Shown here: one piece after another, positions 1-9,497 of the stretch
Layout: each line of letters opens with the position of its first letter
Position numbering within the stretch: position 1 is the stretch's first letter
NCBI GenBank assembly: GCA_051453625.1
Contig: JBOZIK010000001.1
Location: 265,494,584-265,521,533, forward strand
Source: Welwitschia mirabilis
Taxonomy: Eukaryota; Gnetophyta; Gnetopsida; Welwitschiales
Reading direction: 5' to 3'
DNA length: 26,950 nucleotides
The notes under the pieces: model-generated
The model's input: only the letters and a program-made list of their open reading frames with translations
Told to the model about the DNA's origin: nothing
Databases searched by the model: none
Program-made: the position numbers and the translations under genes

Positions 1-92
1 TCATCCAACATTCTGATGACATGCAAACACATGCAAAATGATGAGATTATGCAGAGCCCCATTACAAAGTTAATCATCGGTGATCGTCTTTT

Positions 93-176
93 AATTCGAA
101 ACATAATCTACCAGGCCCATTAAGTGATATCATTAATTTGAAACATAATCTACCAGGCCCATTAAGCAATATCATT
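93..176. repeat. 42-bp tandem duplication (two copies)
   Basis: Copies at 93-134 and 135-176 differ at only three positions (97 versus 139, and a TG/CA change after CATTAAG). On the minus strand each copy contains the last codons and a TAA, so the end of the exon at 162-317 and its stop codon are present twice. The distal copy lies in what would be the 3' UTR. Confidence 0.9.
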
Positions 177-317
177 AGCATCCGAGTTTTCTTTGTAAGC
201 ATTCTCACGTACACCCAAAGCATCAAGATTTTTTGGCCACAAAGCATCCCATTCTACAGCCTCTGCAGTGTTAGATGCTAAGCTAGCCCCTCTACGTATA
301 CTCAGCCAAGAAGCATT
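162..317 (-). CDS. Apparent last coding exon of an unidentified plant gene (partial)
   Basis: Read on the minus strand, a splice-acceptor-like sequence (TTTCTATGCAG, complement of 318-328) is followed by 51 sense codons and a TAA at 162-164. The other two frames hit stops within the first 30 bases, so only one phase is open. The peptide starts NASWLSIRRGASLASNTAEA, contains VEWDALWPKNLDALGV and ends SDANDIA, a hydrophilic, Asn/Asp/Ala-rich tail with no membrane segment. Base composition is clearly richer in GC than the flanking sequence. I do not recognise the family. Upstream exons would lie at higher coordinates and may be in or beyond the gap at 698-896; I could not find a convincing one. 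The stop codon lies inside a tandem 42-bp duplication. It could be a pseudogene fragment, but there is no lesion in the part seen. Confidence 0.55.
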   Translation of the reverse strand, partial: NASWLSIRRGASLASNTAEAVEWDALWPKNLDALGVRENAYKENSDANDIA

Positions 318-697
318 CTGCATAGAAAACAGTCATGCAAATGGTTCGTTGGGGGAACTGCACTAATGGTAAGGGGAGAAAGAAGACTTGTCATGAGGAA
401 AATATCGTTCAAATATTATTCTGCAGTAGTCTCCTTCCTTGGCTGTGGGCATATTCTCAGGATAAACGTATTTTGCATTAGACATTATTGTGCGAGTAAC
501 CTGCAATGTTTGGCATTGCATTCGATAAGAATGATTGGCATTGCAATAAAACAAGAGTTTGGCGCTAAGGACAGTAGCATGAAACTCATACAAGATTTTA
601 GCGTGTGCTTTTCAATCTGGTGTAACCAATTCCATCACTAAATTGCTCCTTCTATTGATATAGGATATGCTGAAACGTAAAAGAATATATTGAGGGG

Positions 698-896
698 NNN
701 NNNNNNNNNNNNNNNNNNNNNNNNNNNNNNNNNNNNNNNNNNNNNNNNNNNNNNNNNNNNNNNNNNNNNNNNNNNNNNNNNNNNNNNNNNNNNNNNNNNN
801 NNNNNNNNNNNNNNNNNNNNNNNNNNNNNNNNNNNNNNNNNNNNNNNNNNNNNNNNNNNNNNNNNNNNNNNNNNNNNNNNNNNNNNNNNNNNNNNN
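698..896. other. Assembly gap (199 N)
   Basis: Unsequenced. It lies where upstream exons of the minus-strand gene might be expected. The flanks, ending TTGAGGGG and starting GTGAAAG, show no obvious overlap or repeat. Confidence 0.99.
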
Positions 897-1573
897 GTGA
901 AAGATTTTGTGTGAAAGATTTTTTTCTTGTTTGTGTTCAAAATCTTTTGATATCACTTTTTAGTGAAAACTTGGGGAAGAGCGGTTTGAAGAACATTGTT
1001 ATGTCTATATATGGGAAAGTTAAAAGGGGAACAACATTTGTATTAATATGTTCAAAAGTATGTCTTTTATGAATGAGAGAAATCAAGAGAAACGAAGAGC
1101 AGGTAAAGGATTATGATAGGATGTGTGCCATGAAAGAATTTGTTTTTAATTAAAAGATGGGAAAAAACATTTTAGACAATGAAATACGCAGTCCCAAACG
1201 TAGGTTAACATTCATTCTACTCTTAATACACTGCTAGGCACAGTCATATCTACTTTGTTAAGAAAAAACATTTAGACTGTCAAATGCTGTCATCATAATA
1301 TAATGTCTCTCTTTTATATTTTACTTGTATTTCCTAATTGTTCTGCAAAATCCATTTACCAATGCCAATCGATTCTTCCTAATATTTCTTTTAACCCAAC
1401 AATTTGGGTGGCCACTTTCGTCATGTGCTTTCTTTGTTCTTCTCACTTATGAACCTTTACTTGATTTTTTGCTTTTCATTAAAAGATTCTGATTCTCAAA
1501 TATCTTTTGACTCCTTTCCATTTTACCTCCACTGCCTAGTTTTGAGACCGTATATCTTACGTTTTTGTTACAG
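897..1573. other. Intergenic or intronic A/T-rich sequence
   Basis: No coding frame with family similarity and no RNA gene seen. The last ~40 bases form a plausible intron end (TTACGTTTTTGTTACAG) for the exon-like segment that starts at 1574. Confidence 0.6.
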
Positions 1574-1681
1574 ATCTTCTTTGATTACGAGGTTGACAGG
1601 TATATTCTTGGCGAAGTTTTTACAATGACTTTTGTGCCTCTCATGGTCATCTGTTTGCTTGAAGCTGCATTACTACCTTAG
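1574..1681 (+). CDS. Orphan exon-like segment, hydrophobic C-terminus, family unknown
   Basis: A good plant acceptor (GTTTTTGTTACAG, ending 1573) is followed by an open frame of 35 codons to a TAG at 1679-1681. It begins IFFDYEVDRYILGEVF and continues with a hydrophobic stretch (PLMVICLLEAALL) that could be a membrane segment. Codon usage looks coding (GAC, GAG, GGC, ACA) against A/T-rich surroundings. Alternatively the exon could end at 1645, with a GT at 1646-1647, giving a symmetric 72-nt internal exon. No neighbouring exon was found on either side, and it lies on the opposite strand to the exon at 162-317. It may be a stray gene fragment carried by a repeat. I do not recognise the protein. 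Confidence 0.35.
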   Translation: MFFDYEVDRYILGEVFTMTFVPLMVICLLEAALLP

Positions 1682-1944
1682 GCATTGATTGCTTCAGCAT
1701 TAGTTTGTGATGTTTCGTGACACTAGAATTTTCTTGGTTTCTTTTCTTCTTTCTTTTTTAAAGGACAACATGCCATTCAGTCAAACAAATAAACATGGTG
1801 ATAATGTTTAATTTATTTTCATTTAACCTTTTAGCATTTTTTTTCTACGTGTCACATTAATAAAAACATTATAATAACAATATTCATATATTTTATTTTG
1901 GGGTTGTTGGACTCAAAAATGTTTAAGGCCAGACTTTTCTTCAA

Positions 1945-2083
1945 AGTACAGCCAAGACAATTGCCAAAATGCATGATGTGAGAATGTTAAGACTGTACTT
2001 ATTTTAGAAGTGTGACCACCATAATTACTAAAATGAATGATTTCATAATGTCCATAGTTTTGTAGTGTACCAATTAATGAATG
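1945..2083. repeat. Degenerate tandem repeat, about 64-bp period
   Basis: Segments starting at 1945 (AGTACAGCC), 2009 (AGTGTGACC) and a shortened third at 2064 (AGTGTACCA) share the order AGT-CC-AATT-AAAATG-ATGAT-AATG. By eye the first two are roughly two-thirds identical. No coding potential. Confidence 0.5.
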
Positions 2084-4266
2084 TGAAAGTGGGGACCCAG
2101 AGCCTGGTGAATAGAGGATTGAGTGTCTTATTAGTTGGATTATTGCTTTCTGGTTCTATTTCATTTTAACTTTGAAAGTTAAATATACACTTACAACCTT
2201 CATTAGGATTCTCTTGGCTACTTTTATTAGTATATTATATCTAGTAGGAGTTATTGTTATAGAGTACTAATAACCATGATGTTTGACTCTTATTCCTTTT
2301 ATATTCCTTTAATGGAGATACATGGGTATTTCCATAGAGTACAAGATAACACCAAACTATGTACATTGTTACAGGATTGACACAAACATGACCTAAGGGG
2401 AACTTGAGTGTCTATGATATGTTATCATGTATTTACATAGGTGAGTAATGATCTTTCCCATGTATATTTGTTCAGAGATATATATTTAGTCTTCGCATAA
2501 ATCTTCTCTAATAAGTCTTTGTAAGTACTCATTTGTATTCTTTAGTAGAGCCCGTGTCAATGCATTTTCAATTCCTTTTACATTATATTTGCATTTTTTG
2601 TTGTTAGGAGTTTTGCTTATTTGTGATCATTGGATGCCTTGTAAAATTTCTATCTATAATGAGAAACTATTTTTTTTTTTTAACATTTTTGTAAAGACGG
2701 ATTTGAATATTAATTTTAGGATTTTCCATTCTTTATTTTGTCTCAACTTCATTTATATTCCGTCATTCAAGTTCCTCTAGATTTAGGCCTTTTTGTATTA
2801 GAACTTGACAATAGCTTTGATAGTCTCATCATTTTAATGTTGCATCTTATATGAGCTTCCTCTCAAATGCTAAAATGTGTAAGCCTAAACCCATAATCAT
2901 AGGTTTATTACCACATCTTGATGGGTAGATTCAAAATATCCATGTTTGAACATTCTAGAATTTAATAACATAGTTTGTACCATTTCCAAGTAGATAATTG
3001 AAATGATAAAAGTAGGGTGAAAAATTGTTCATTTTTGTCAAAAAAGTAGACCTGGTTTTGGTCATCTTATGCCTTTTCAATTACGAAATGAAGAGACCTT
3101 AAGTGTGAGTTTTGAGGCAGAAGGAAAAGATTACTAACATACAAAAAGTTTGAGTTTCATAAACAAATTATAAAATTACTCAACATGAAACTAAGTCATT
3201 CTATAAGTTCCTTAAAAATTTCAAAGACTTTACTAAAAAAAATTCTTGGATTTGAATGGTAGAGAACCATTAGTTTTTTTATTGAATGTTTTCATCTCAA
3301 AAATAAGCTTGTGAACATAATGTGTGGAAGATTGTTTACTTCCAAAGAACCAAAGGAAGCACGAAAAACATTAGAAAGAGTTAATTTTTTCCCCTAAAAT
3401 TAAAATATTTTGAATAAGATACAAGTTAATTTTTAACATGTTGTTAAAGTGGTAAAATATGAGGTCTCATTTCCAACAAGTTGGGGGTTTGTCTTACCTT
3501 AAAGAGTGGAGCCATTGTTTGCTTTGTTATAGTGGTAAAAGAATGATTCATGATGTCATTAAGCCTATGATATAGGTTTTTCTTGTTAGTGTTGATAAGT
3601 TGTTCTTAAGCAAAAGGGGTAATAGTTTAACTAGGAGGATGAACAGTTTTGCATTTACGAGGTTGTTCTTTTGAATCTTTGAATGCTTCACTTAACACAT
3701 TATGAAGTCCTAGGCATAGTTAAAAATTTACTTTGGACAACTGTAATGGATGTATTGTTAGATGGACGTATAATCACTAAAGAACTAAATTTGACATTAC
3801 CTTATCCTTTTATTATTTCTCTTACATGTGAAACAATTTATACCTTATCATGAAAATTGAAAAGATTTATAATATTCTTAAACATCGATATCTCTTTTTT
3901 AATTAAAAAGTGATTAGATTTCATTACTATTAAACAAAATAGTAGTAGAGACATTTATAACAGTAAAAAAAAAAGATTTTCAATATTCATATAAATAAAA
4001 TCAAGAGAATCTCTAAATTCCTATTTACCACTAACAGTTATTCACTTGTTACTCTTCACTATAAATTGCAGATCGAACAATATTAGGACTTAGACCTATC
4101 TCGCATAATTCCCACATTAGAAAAAATCAAAGATGTATACACTTCACAAGTCAAAAGGGAATGGATAAAGGTAACACTTGGCATGTAGACATTACTATAT
4201 GCAATCCAAAATGTTTCCCATGCAATCTTTCTAGGCATTCTCCCAATAATGTGTCATTCCTGATGA

Positions 4267-4472
4267 AGAAACTTTCCCACTTTAAACATAGGAATGTCTT
4301 TCATGACTAATGTCTCCTTCCCAAAGAAAAAACTTCTCCACTTTAAACATAGGTCACTAAGCCATCCGATGTAATCAATGTCGCTATTGTTTATTTGACC
4401 CACTAGCGTCTAAGCCTTCCACCATCAATCTCTCATTCTAAATAAAGAAACTTTTCCACTTGAAATAAAAGG
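4267..4472. repeat. Degenerate short repeat, three copies of a ~27-bp motif
   Basis: Variants of GAAACTTTTCCACTTTAAACATAGG occur at about 4267-4292, 4326-4353 and 4444-4472, the last more diverged. Spacing is irregular (about 60 and 118 bp). Function unknown. Confidence 0.5.
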
Positions 4473-4687
4473 AAACTATTAAATATTACCTTCCATTTCC
4501 ATCTCATTGTATTGAAGCAGACACTTAGGCTTTAGCTTCATAAATAATCCTCTCAATAATTATCACACATTTTATAAGTAGTCTAGATGTGCATTTTCTT
4601 TTAGAGTTCAACTTCGTCATCATAATAGCTTCAAGAAATTGTAATAGGTGATTTATTTCTTGTTCACATCCTTTTAGAAATCGTGAC

Positions 4688-4957
4688 ATGAAATTTGAAA
4701 CCCTAATTTCAATATTGCCTTTGACGATGATGCTTGTTGTTGCTACGACATCCAAAGACACAATAGAAATTGGCTATATTAGAAGAAAATGTGCCTTTTC
4801 CATTAAACAAAATCACAATGATGAGAATGGAGAATTAGTAAAGAAAGATCTAAATACCAATTTGTATGATAATGGCTTTGCTAAAAATCTTATCCATACT
4901 TTTATGAGGAAGCAATTGCAGAATCCATGTTACAGGCTTCTCCTATAACCAAGAAGG
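4688..4957 (+). pseudogene. SUN-domain protein, N-terminal fragment upstream of the copia insertion
   Basis: An open frame begins with ATG at 4688 and carries a hydrophilic, basic segment (IRRKCAFSIKQNHNDENGEL, then AKNLIHTFMRKQL). Near its end, another frame (ESMLQASPITKK, about 4922-4957) runs straight up to the left LTR at 4958. The best reading is the nucleoplasmic N-terminus of a plant SUN protein, whose coding sequence resumes at 9955 on the other side of the retroelement with SPRSQKLARSKR. Family knowledge: plant SUN1/SUN2 have a basic nucleoplasmic N-terminus ahead of a single membrane span. The N-terminus is poorly conserved, so this half is identified mainly by position and by the downstream half. 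A frameshift near 4918-4925 is needed. On its own I could not name it. Confidence 0.5.
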
Positions 4958-5415
4958 TGTTAATATGTAAAGCCAAATTTATTTATTTTGTAATGTTCCT
5001 AATGTTATGTTTTTATGTTGGCCCCACTTTAATATTGTACAAGGAGGTTTCTATTTTAAACCATCCTTGGGGGCGTTAGGTAGAGATAAGACATGTGTCA
5101 AAAAAGGGATGATACCCTCTTTAGGGTTTTGGATTATAACCCTAATTGTTTGTAACCCTTGACCTATTTAATAATGGTGTAATGGTTGTTTGTTTGTAAG
5201 ATAGAGAGTTGATAGAGTTCTGTGAGGCATTCTTACTTGAATCCTTTTATTGGCTTGAAGCCTGTTCTTTGCTTGTACTCTTCAAGAAGATAATAGAGCT
5301 CTGCACTATTTTGTCATGGGTTTTTCCCTCATTGGGGTTTTCAATGTAAATCCTTGTCTCCATGTTTTCTTGTTGCATTGTTTATTTGCTTTATTATTGT
5401 GTATTTTTATAATAC
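4958..5415 (+). repeat. Left (5') LTR of the copia element
   Basis: Begins TGTTAATATG and ends near AATAC, where the right copy has TAACA, so the left end has mutated. By eye about 70 of ~457 positions differ from the right LTR, mostly transitions. A TATA-like TATTTAATA lies at about 5165-5173. An inverted telo-box pair is at 5122-5146. A downstream segment reads CCCTCATTGGGG followed by TTTTCAATGTAAATCC (about 5326-5352), corresponding to the conserved C-run/G-run and TTTTCCACGTAAA-type motif known from many plant copia LTRs. Confidence 0.93.
5122..5146. promoter_or_regulatory. Inverted telo-box pair in left LTR
   Basis: TTAGGGTT (5122-5129) and AACCCTAA (5139-5146) are perfect reverse complements separated by 9 nt. 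Plant telo boxes (AAACCCTAA type) are known promoter elements bound by TRB/Myb-like and Pur-alpha-like proteins. Role here is inferred from position upstream of the TATA-like sequence in U3. Confidence 0.6.
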
Positions 5416-5417
5416 TT

Positions 5418-5430
5418 GGTATCGTAACAC
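5418..5430 (+). other. Primer binding site (tRNA-iMet type), partly degraded
   Basis: TGGTATC, two bases after the left LTR, matches the start of the usual plant copia PBS (TGGTATCAGAGC, complementary to the 3' end of initiator tRNA-Met). The following bases, GTAACA, no longer match. Confidence 0.8.
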
Positions 5431-5499
5431 TAGGTTTGAAGCTTACACATGTAAAAAACATGTTCAAAATTTTTTGGATGTCTGTATAACATGTTTGGC

Positions 5500-6335
5500 A
5501 TTCGTGCATATAACCATACAATTAAATGATGATGGAGCATTTTTAAACTAGCGAGCAACTAATCGAAGCTGAGAACTAGGGCATATGGAATATAATGTAA
5601 GATATCCTTAGCCAAAACAAATGTGACCTTGTCCTGAAGACAGAAGTACATGTGAAGGCAACATCTAGACTTTCTGACATAGAATGGCTAAAGAAGTACC
5701 TTGACAAAGAGTGGAAGAAACTTAATAGAAGACTGCTTTCATTGATATGACCATGCCTTGGCAATGGGATTCTTCAATTCCATAGTAAGATTTCTACAAA
5801 AGCCAAACTATGGCAGATTTTAATACAGAGATATGATTAGCCTACTAGCATGAATTAATTTTATACTGTTAATAAGGCCTTCAAGATAAAGATGCAAGAA
5901 GGTGTGTCATTGCAAGCACACCTAGATGAAATGAACAGCCTGTTCACATAGTTGGTTGATGTAAGGGAGACATTTGAAGAAAACTTAAGGGTAATCGTGG
6001 TTCTCAGTTCCTTCCTTGATTCTTGGGAGACAGTTTACACTACCATGATGACTACCTTAGATAGTATGTCATGCCTAAATGCTATAATTTTAAAGCTTCT
6101 AGATGCATACCAAACTAGGGCTGTTGAGTCTATTGGAGAAGTCCTTGTTATTTGTAGGGGATATTCCCAAACCAGAGAAGAAGGATGTTGGCAAAGCAAG
6201 AGAAAAGGAAAATCCATAAACACAAGCATTGAATGTTGGCATTACAAGAAGAAAGGTCATTTACAGAAGGACTATTACAGCCTAAAAAACAAGCATAAAT
6301 AGAAGGAAATAGGTAACTAGTATAACCAAGAAGAA
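5500..6335 (+). pseudogene. copia gag (capsid/nucleocapsid) remnant
   Basis: Encodes the structural protein that packages element RNA. The N-terminal part (from about 5500) needs a frameshift; from about 5680 to 6335 one frame holds. It includes the gag conserved core (VNKAFKIKMQEGVSLQAHLD, about 5871-5930; then DSWETVYTTMMTTL, about 6018-6059). The CCHC zinc knuckle lies at 6234-6275, but its second and fourth ligand positions are Tyr (TAC at 6243, TAT at 6273), so only Cys and His of the four ligands remain. In-frame stops include TAG at 5838 and 5949, TAA at 5856 and TAG at 6300; the first three sit where the gag family has Gln. Confidence 0.85.
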
Positions 6336-6344
6336 GGATAAGGG

Positions 6345-6660
6345 TTGAATGCCAAAGGAGGTATTGACGCCATGTTAATTACAGATGCACAAGAGGTAAA
6401 CATTTCCCAGTACTCTTTTCCTAATGTTTGGATTCTAGATTCCGGTGCTTCTTTTCATATCTGCCCAGATGTCTGGATGTTTTCTTCCTATAGTAAAGTT
6501 TTAGAGAAGTATATATATATATATATATATCCGAGGAATGATCAATGCTGTGAAATCAAAGGAAGTGAATCTGTAATACTACAAGGAAGTGAAGGTAGAA
6601 AATTATTTCTTCAGGATGTTAAACATGTGCCTTAACTTACTAAAAACTTAATCTTAGAAG
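6345..6660 (+). pseudogene. copia aspartic protease remnant
   Basis: The retroviral-type protease that processes Gag-Pol. The active-site motif is intact (VWILDSGASFHI, Asp-Ser-Gly at 6438-6446), and the domain ends with the usual DVKHVP (6618-6635) and an NLI-EG-LDS stretch. It stays in the gag frame with an AT microsatellite (6510-6530) embedded that adds alternating Tyr/Ile residues. A TAA directly after VKHVP and a TAG in the EGQL-like position interrupt the frame. Confidence 0.85.
6510..6530. repeat. (TA)10 microsatellite inside protease coding region
   Basis: Twenty-one bases of alternating T/A within the protease remnant. The flanking frame is the same on both sides. Confidence 0.95.
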
Positions 6661-6719
6661 GTTAATTAGATTCTATTAGTTGTTTAGTTTTCTTTGACAT
6701 AGGTGGCTCAAAGGTAACG

Positions 6720-7610
6720 AAAGATATCAAGGTACTACCATGAGGGCAAAAATAAGGTATCTTATACACTCTGCATGCTAATATGGTAAAGCATAGTGTT
6801 GTTGTTGCTGGCGATGAGTACGTATCTCTTTAGCATAAGAAACTTGAACATCTCAGTGAAACTGGCATGATGGTTCTTAGATCTAAAGACTTACTTCCAA
6901 AGTTTGACTCTATTTCTTTAGATTTCTTTAGATTTGGTGGGCCATCATATTTTATTCCTTTTATTGATGACTTCAGTAAAAAAAACTTAGTTATTTTTGA
7001 TTTCTTGAAAGATAGGGTTTTTAATATTACCAAACAATTTAAAGCTAGAGTGGAAAATCAATCAAGTTGTAAAATTAAAACTTGGTAATAAATAATGGAG
7101 GTGAATACACCTATCATGACTTTGAGATGTTTTGTAGAGAAAATGGAATTATCCACATAAAGAAACCTCCATATACACATCAGAATAATGGAGTGGTTAA
7201 AGGATATAATAGAATTATTTTAGAAAGTTTGTAGTCATTATTGTAGAAATCTGGAGTTCCAAAATATTTTTGGGCTGAAACAACTAACATAGCTACATAT
7301 CTTATAAATAGGTCACCACATTCAACACTTAAAAGAGGGATACCGAAGTCTGTGTGAAGTGGAAAGAAACTATCTTTCTCTCACTTGAAGGTGTGTGACT
7401 ATGAAGCATATGTGCATCAGTAAAACATAGGAAAATTAGATGGACGTACATGTAGGTGTATTTTTCTAAGCTATGGAAGAGATAATATTGGTTATAGGTT
7501 ATGGGATCCAATGGACAAAAAGGTGATCAGACCAAATGATGTGGTCTTTTATGAACAACGAATATTTTACAACTCACTAGAAGAGAGCCAGTAGGATGAA
7601 GTTTCTAATT
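6720..7610 (+). pseudogene. copia integrase remnant (GAG-pre-integrase, core, C-terminal region)
   Basis: DDE-type integrase, which inserts element cDNA. The pre-integrase/zinc-binding part has both His (HKKLEHLSETGM, about 6834-6869), with TAG at 6831 where Trp precedes the first His in relatives. The following CxxC segment and the first catalytic Asp region (HTDVWGP-like) are absent: SISLDF passes directly to GGPSYFIPFIDDFS at about 6935. After one base is lost near 7080 the frame continues with NNGGEYTYHDF, where the second catalytic Asp is Asn (7091-7093). The catalytic Glu position is Lys (7199-7201). The C-terminal region is clear (FLSYGRDNIGYRLWDP, about 7463-7510; DVVF). TAGs at 7232 and 7244 and TGA at about 7355 add further breaks. 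Confidence 0.85.
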
Positions 7611-8540
7611 CTAGCATTTTACAAAAAACTTTTAAATTCTAGATCACAAGATGACATAAAGCAAGTAATTCTCTAGATGATGAGGATTATGAAGATAAAA
7701 ACAAACCACTTGAACTACAAAAACCTGATCTCTCAGAAGTTGATGATGAAGGAAAGCCTCATACTCTCGCACATTAGATAAGAAGATCTACTCATCCCAA
7801 CAGAGTACCTATTAGATATTCTCTATTATTGCATTACATTATTGCATTACATTCCATACACAAATAAAAGAGAACCTGAAACATATTAGGAAGCTATCTC
7901 TTCATCTAACTCAAAGAAGTAGAATGCCATAATGAAAGAAGAGCTAGATGATTTAAGGCATAATGATACATGGGATGTGATTTCCTTTCTAGTTGGGAAA
8001 CGTGCCTTGTATGACAGATGGGTCTTTAGAATAAAGGAAGAAGCAAATGAAAAAGAGCATTACAAGACAAAATTGATTGTAAAAGGTTTTGAGTAGAAAC
8101 TAGGCACTAATTTTACTAAAATTTTTTCTCCAGTGGTAAAGAATTCTTCTATTTATGTTATCTTATTCATCTTTGCTATCTTGAATTTGAATTAGAGAAT
8201 TTCAATATTAAGACTGCTTTTCTGCATGATGATCTTAAAGAAGAGATTTATATGAAATTGCTTGAAGGTTTTGAAACTAAGGAGAATAACTTGGTCTGTA
8301 GGTTGAACAAAAGTTTGTATGGTCTGAAGCAGGCACCGAGGCAATCGTTTCAGTAAGTTGATAGCTTCATGCAAGAACAAAAATATAAAACAAGTGGTGT
8401 AGATTACTATATTTATCTCCGTGGACATGCTTTTGGTAAGATTGTTATTTTAGTATTGTATGTTGATTTTATGCTTGTTACTAGAAATGACATATAGGAA
8501 ATTAAGAAGGTAAAAAAGAAGATGGGAAAAATGCTTTGCA
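7611..8540 (+). pseudogene. copia reverse transcriptase remnant
   Basis: RNA-dependent DNA polymerase. An acidic linker and RRSTHPNRVPIRYS precede the domain. A 13-bp duplication (7825-7850) breaks the frame. From 7872 the RT N-terminus reads on (EELDDLRHNDTWDVI; KLIVKGFE), with TAG at 8094 at a Gln position. A one-base loss near 8178 shifts the frame to KTAFLHDDLKEEIYM and NKSLYGLKQAPRQ (about 8210-8345). The first catalytic Asp (family LDVKTAF) is Asn (8204-8206), and the YVDD box reads YVDF (8459-8470). Another frame change lies near 8525. Confidence 0.9.
7825..7850. repeat. 13-bp tandem duplication in the pol linker
   Basis: ATTATTGCATTAC occurs at 7825-7837 and again at 7838-7850. Thirteen bases is not a multiple of three, and the coding frame differs before and after it. 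Confidence 0.95.
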
Positions 8541-9387
8541 ATTAAAGACTTGGGTCCTAAAAAATAGATTCTTTAAATGAAAATTACTAAGGAAAAATCA
8601 TGTGGAAAAATATGTCTTAGTCAATCTGATTACATTGGCAAAGTATTATAATCTTTTTACATAGCTGATTGTAAACCTATTAGAATACCATTAGCAAGTC
8701 ACTTTCAATTGTCTCTGGAGGATTGTCCGAAAAATAGAAGAAGAACAGAAAAGAATGGAAGTGATTTCTTATGCTTCAGATATTGGAAGTTTGATGTATG
8801 TTATGGTCTACATAAGACCAGATATTTCATATGCATAGCTATCTCACTTTTCATGAGCAATCCTGATCCAAAGCATTGAGAAGCTATAAAATGGATCTTG
8901 TGCTATCTGAAAGATACACAGAATATTTGCTTAAGTTTTGGTCACACTGGATTGGATGCTATTAGTTATGTGGATGCTAATTATGCTTAGTGTAAAGATG
9001 CAAGAAAGTCCACTACTGGTTATGTTTTCTTGATGGGAGGAGGTCCTATTAGTTAAATGTCTCATTTGTGAAGAGACATGGCTTTGTCAACCATAGAAGC
9101 AGAGTACATAGCTAGGATAGAGACAACTAAAGAAATGATATAGCTAAAACATTTACTGAACTAATTTGGATTGAAATAACAATAATATGTGATTTACTGC
9201 AATAGTCAGAGTGCCATTCATTTGATAAAGAATGATGCTTACCATGCTTAGACGAAGCACATTGATGTTAGGTACCACTTCATCAAGGAAGCATTGGAGG
9301 AGAAGAAGTTGGATGTTTACAAAATTAATACATAGGTGAATCTTGCAGATTTTTTTAACCAAGGCTATTACTAAAGATAAACATTAG
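8541..9387 (+). pseudogene. copia RT C-terminal connection and RNase H remnant
   Basis: Connection motifs are visible (IKDLGP at about 8541; GSLMYVMVYIRPDISYA, about 8782-8835; FMSNPDPKH; then IKWILCYLKDTQNICLSFG). RNase H follows with YVDANYA (first Asp kept at 8973-8975), RKSTTGYVF, the EAEYIA motif (9096-9113), YCNSQSAIHL (catalytic Asp replaced by Asn at 9201-9203) and TKHIDVRYHFIKE. An extra T in the run at 9351-9357 shifts the final codons, and the original stop is probably the TAG at 9385-9387. RNase H degrades the RNA of the RNA/DNA hybrid. Frame changes near 8733 and 8835 and many TAG/TAA/TGA stops make it non-functional. Confidence 0.88.
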
Positions 9388-9486
9388 TGATGTTGTCATG
9401 ACAGACATTTAAAAACATGATCTGAGCAAGATTAAAAGTTATTACAACTCTAAAGCTATCCTTGCAGATGCACTAAATTTATCTTC

Positions 9487-9497
9487 AAGTGGGAGAA
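9487..9497 (+). other. Polypurine tract
   Basis: AAGTGGGAGAA lies immediately upstream of the right LTR, the standard position and composition for the plus-strand primer of a plant copia element (commonly AAGTGGGAGA). Confidence 0.9.

Larger units (their letters stand above)
1682..4687. other. Long A/T-rich intergenic stretch
   Basis: I see no gene, RNA gene or recognisable mobile element here apart from the degenerate repeats listed separately at 1945-2083 and 4267-4472. Many short frames in all six phases are random-looking. The right end immediately precedes the putative start of the SUN-domain fragment, so its promoter would have lain here, but I cannot pick out a convincing core promoter. 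Confidence 0.6.

Noticed and set aside
363-593. 76-codon open frame on the minus strand next to the exon at 162-317
   Set aside because: Slightly richer in GC than its surroundings, but no recognisable family, no convincing splice sites, and an overlapping plus-strand frame of similar length. Probably intron or chance.
4525-4761. 78-codon minus-strand frame overlapping the SUN N-terminal fragment
   Set aside because: Antisense, no family similarity, and starts inside the plus-strand fragment.
8192-8428. 78-codon minus-strand frame
   Set aside because: Antisense to the plus-strand reverse transcriptase core.
5418-9497. Possibility of an intact, active retrotransposon
   Set aside because: Many stops, at least five frame changes, an integrase deletion and altered catalytic residues in INT, RT and RNase H; LTRs diverged by about 15%.
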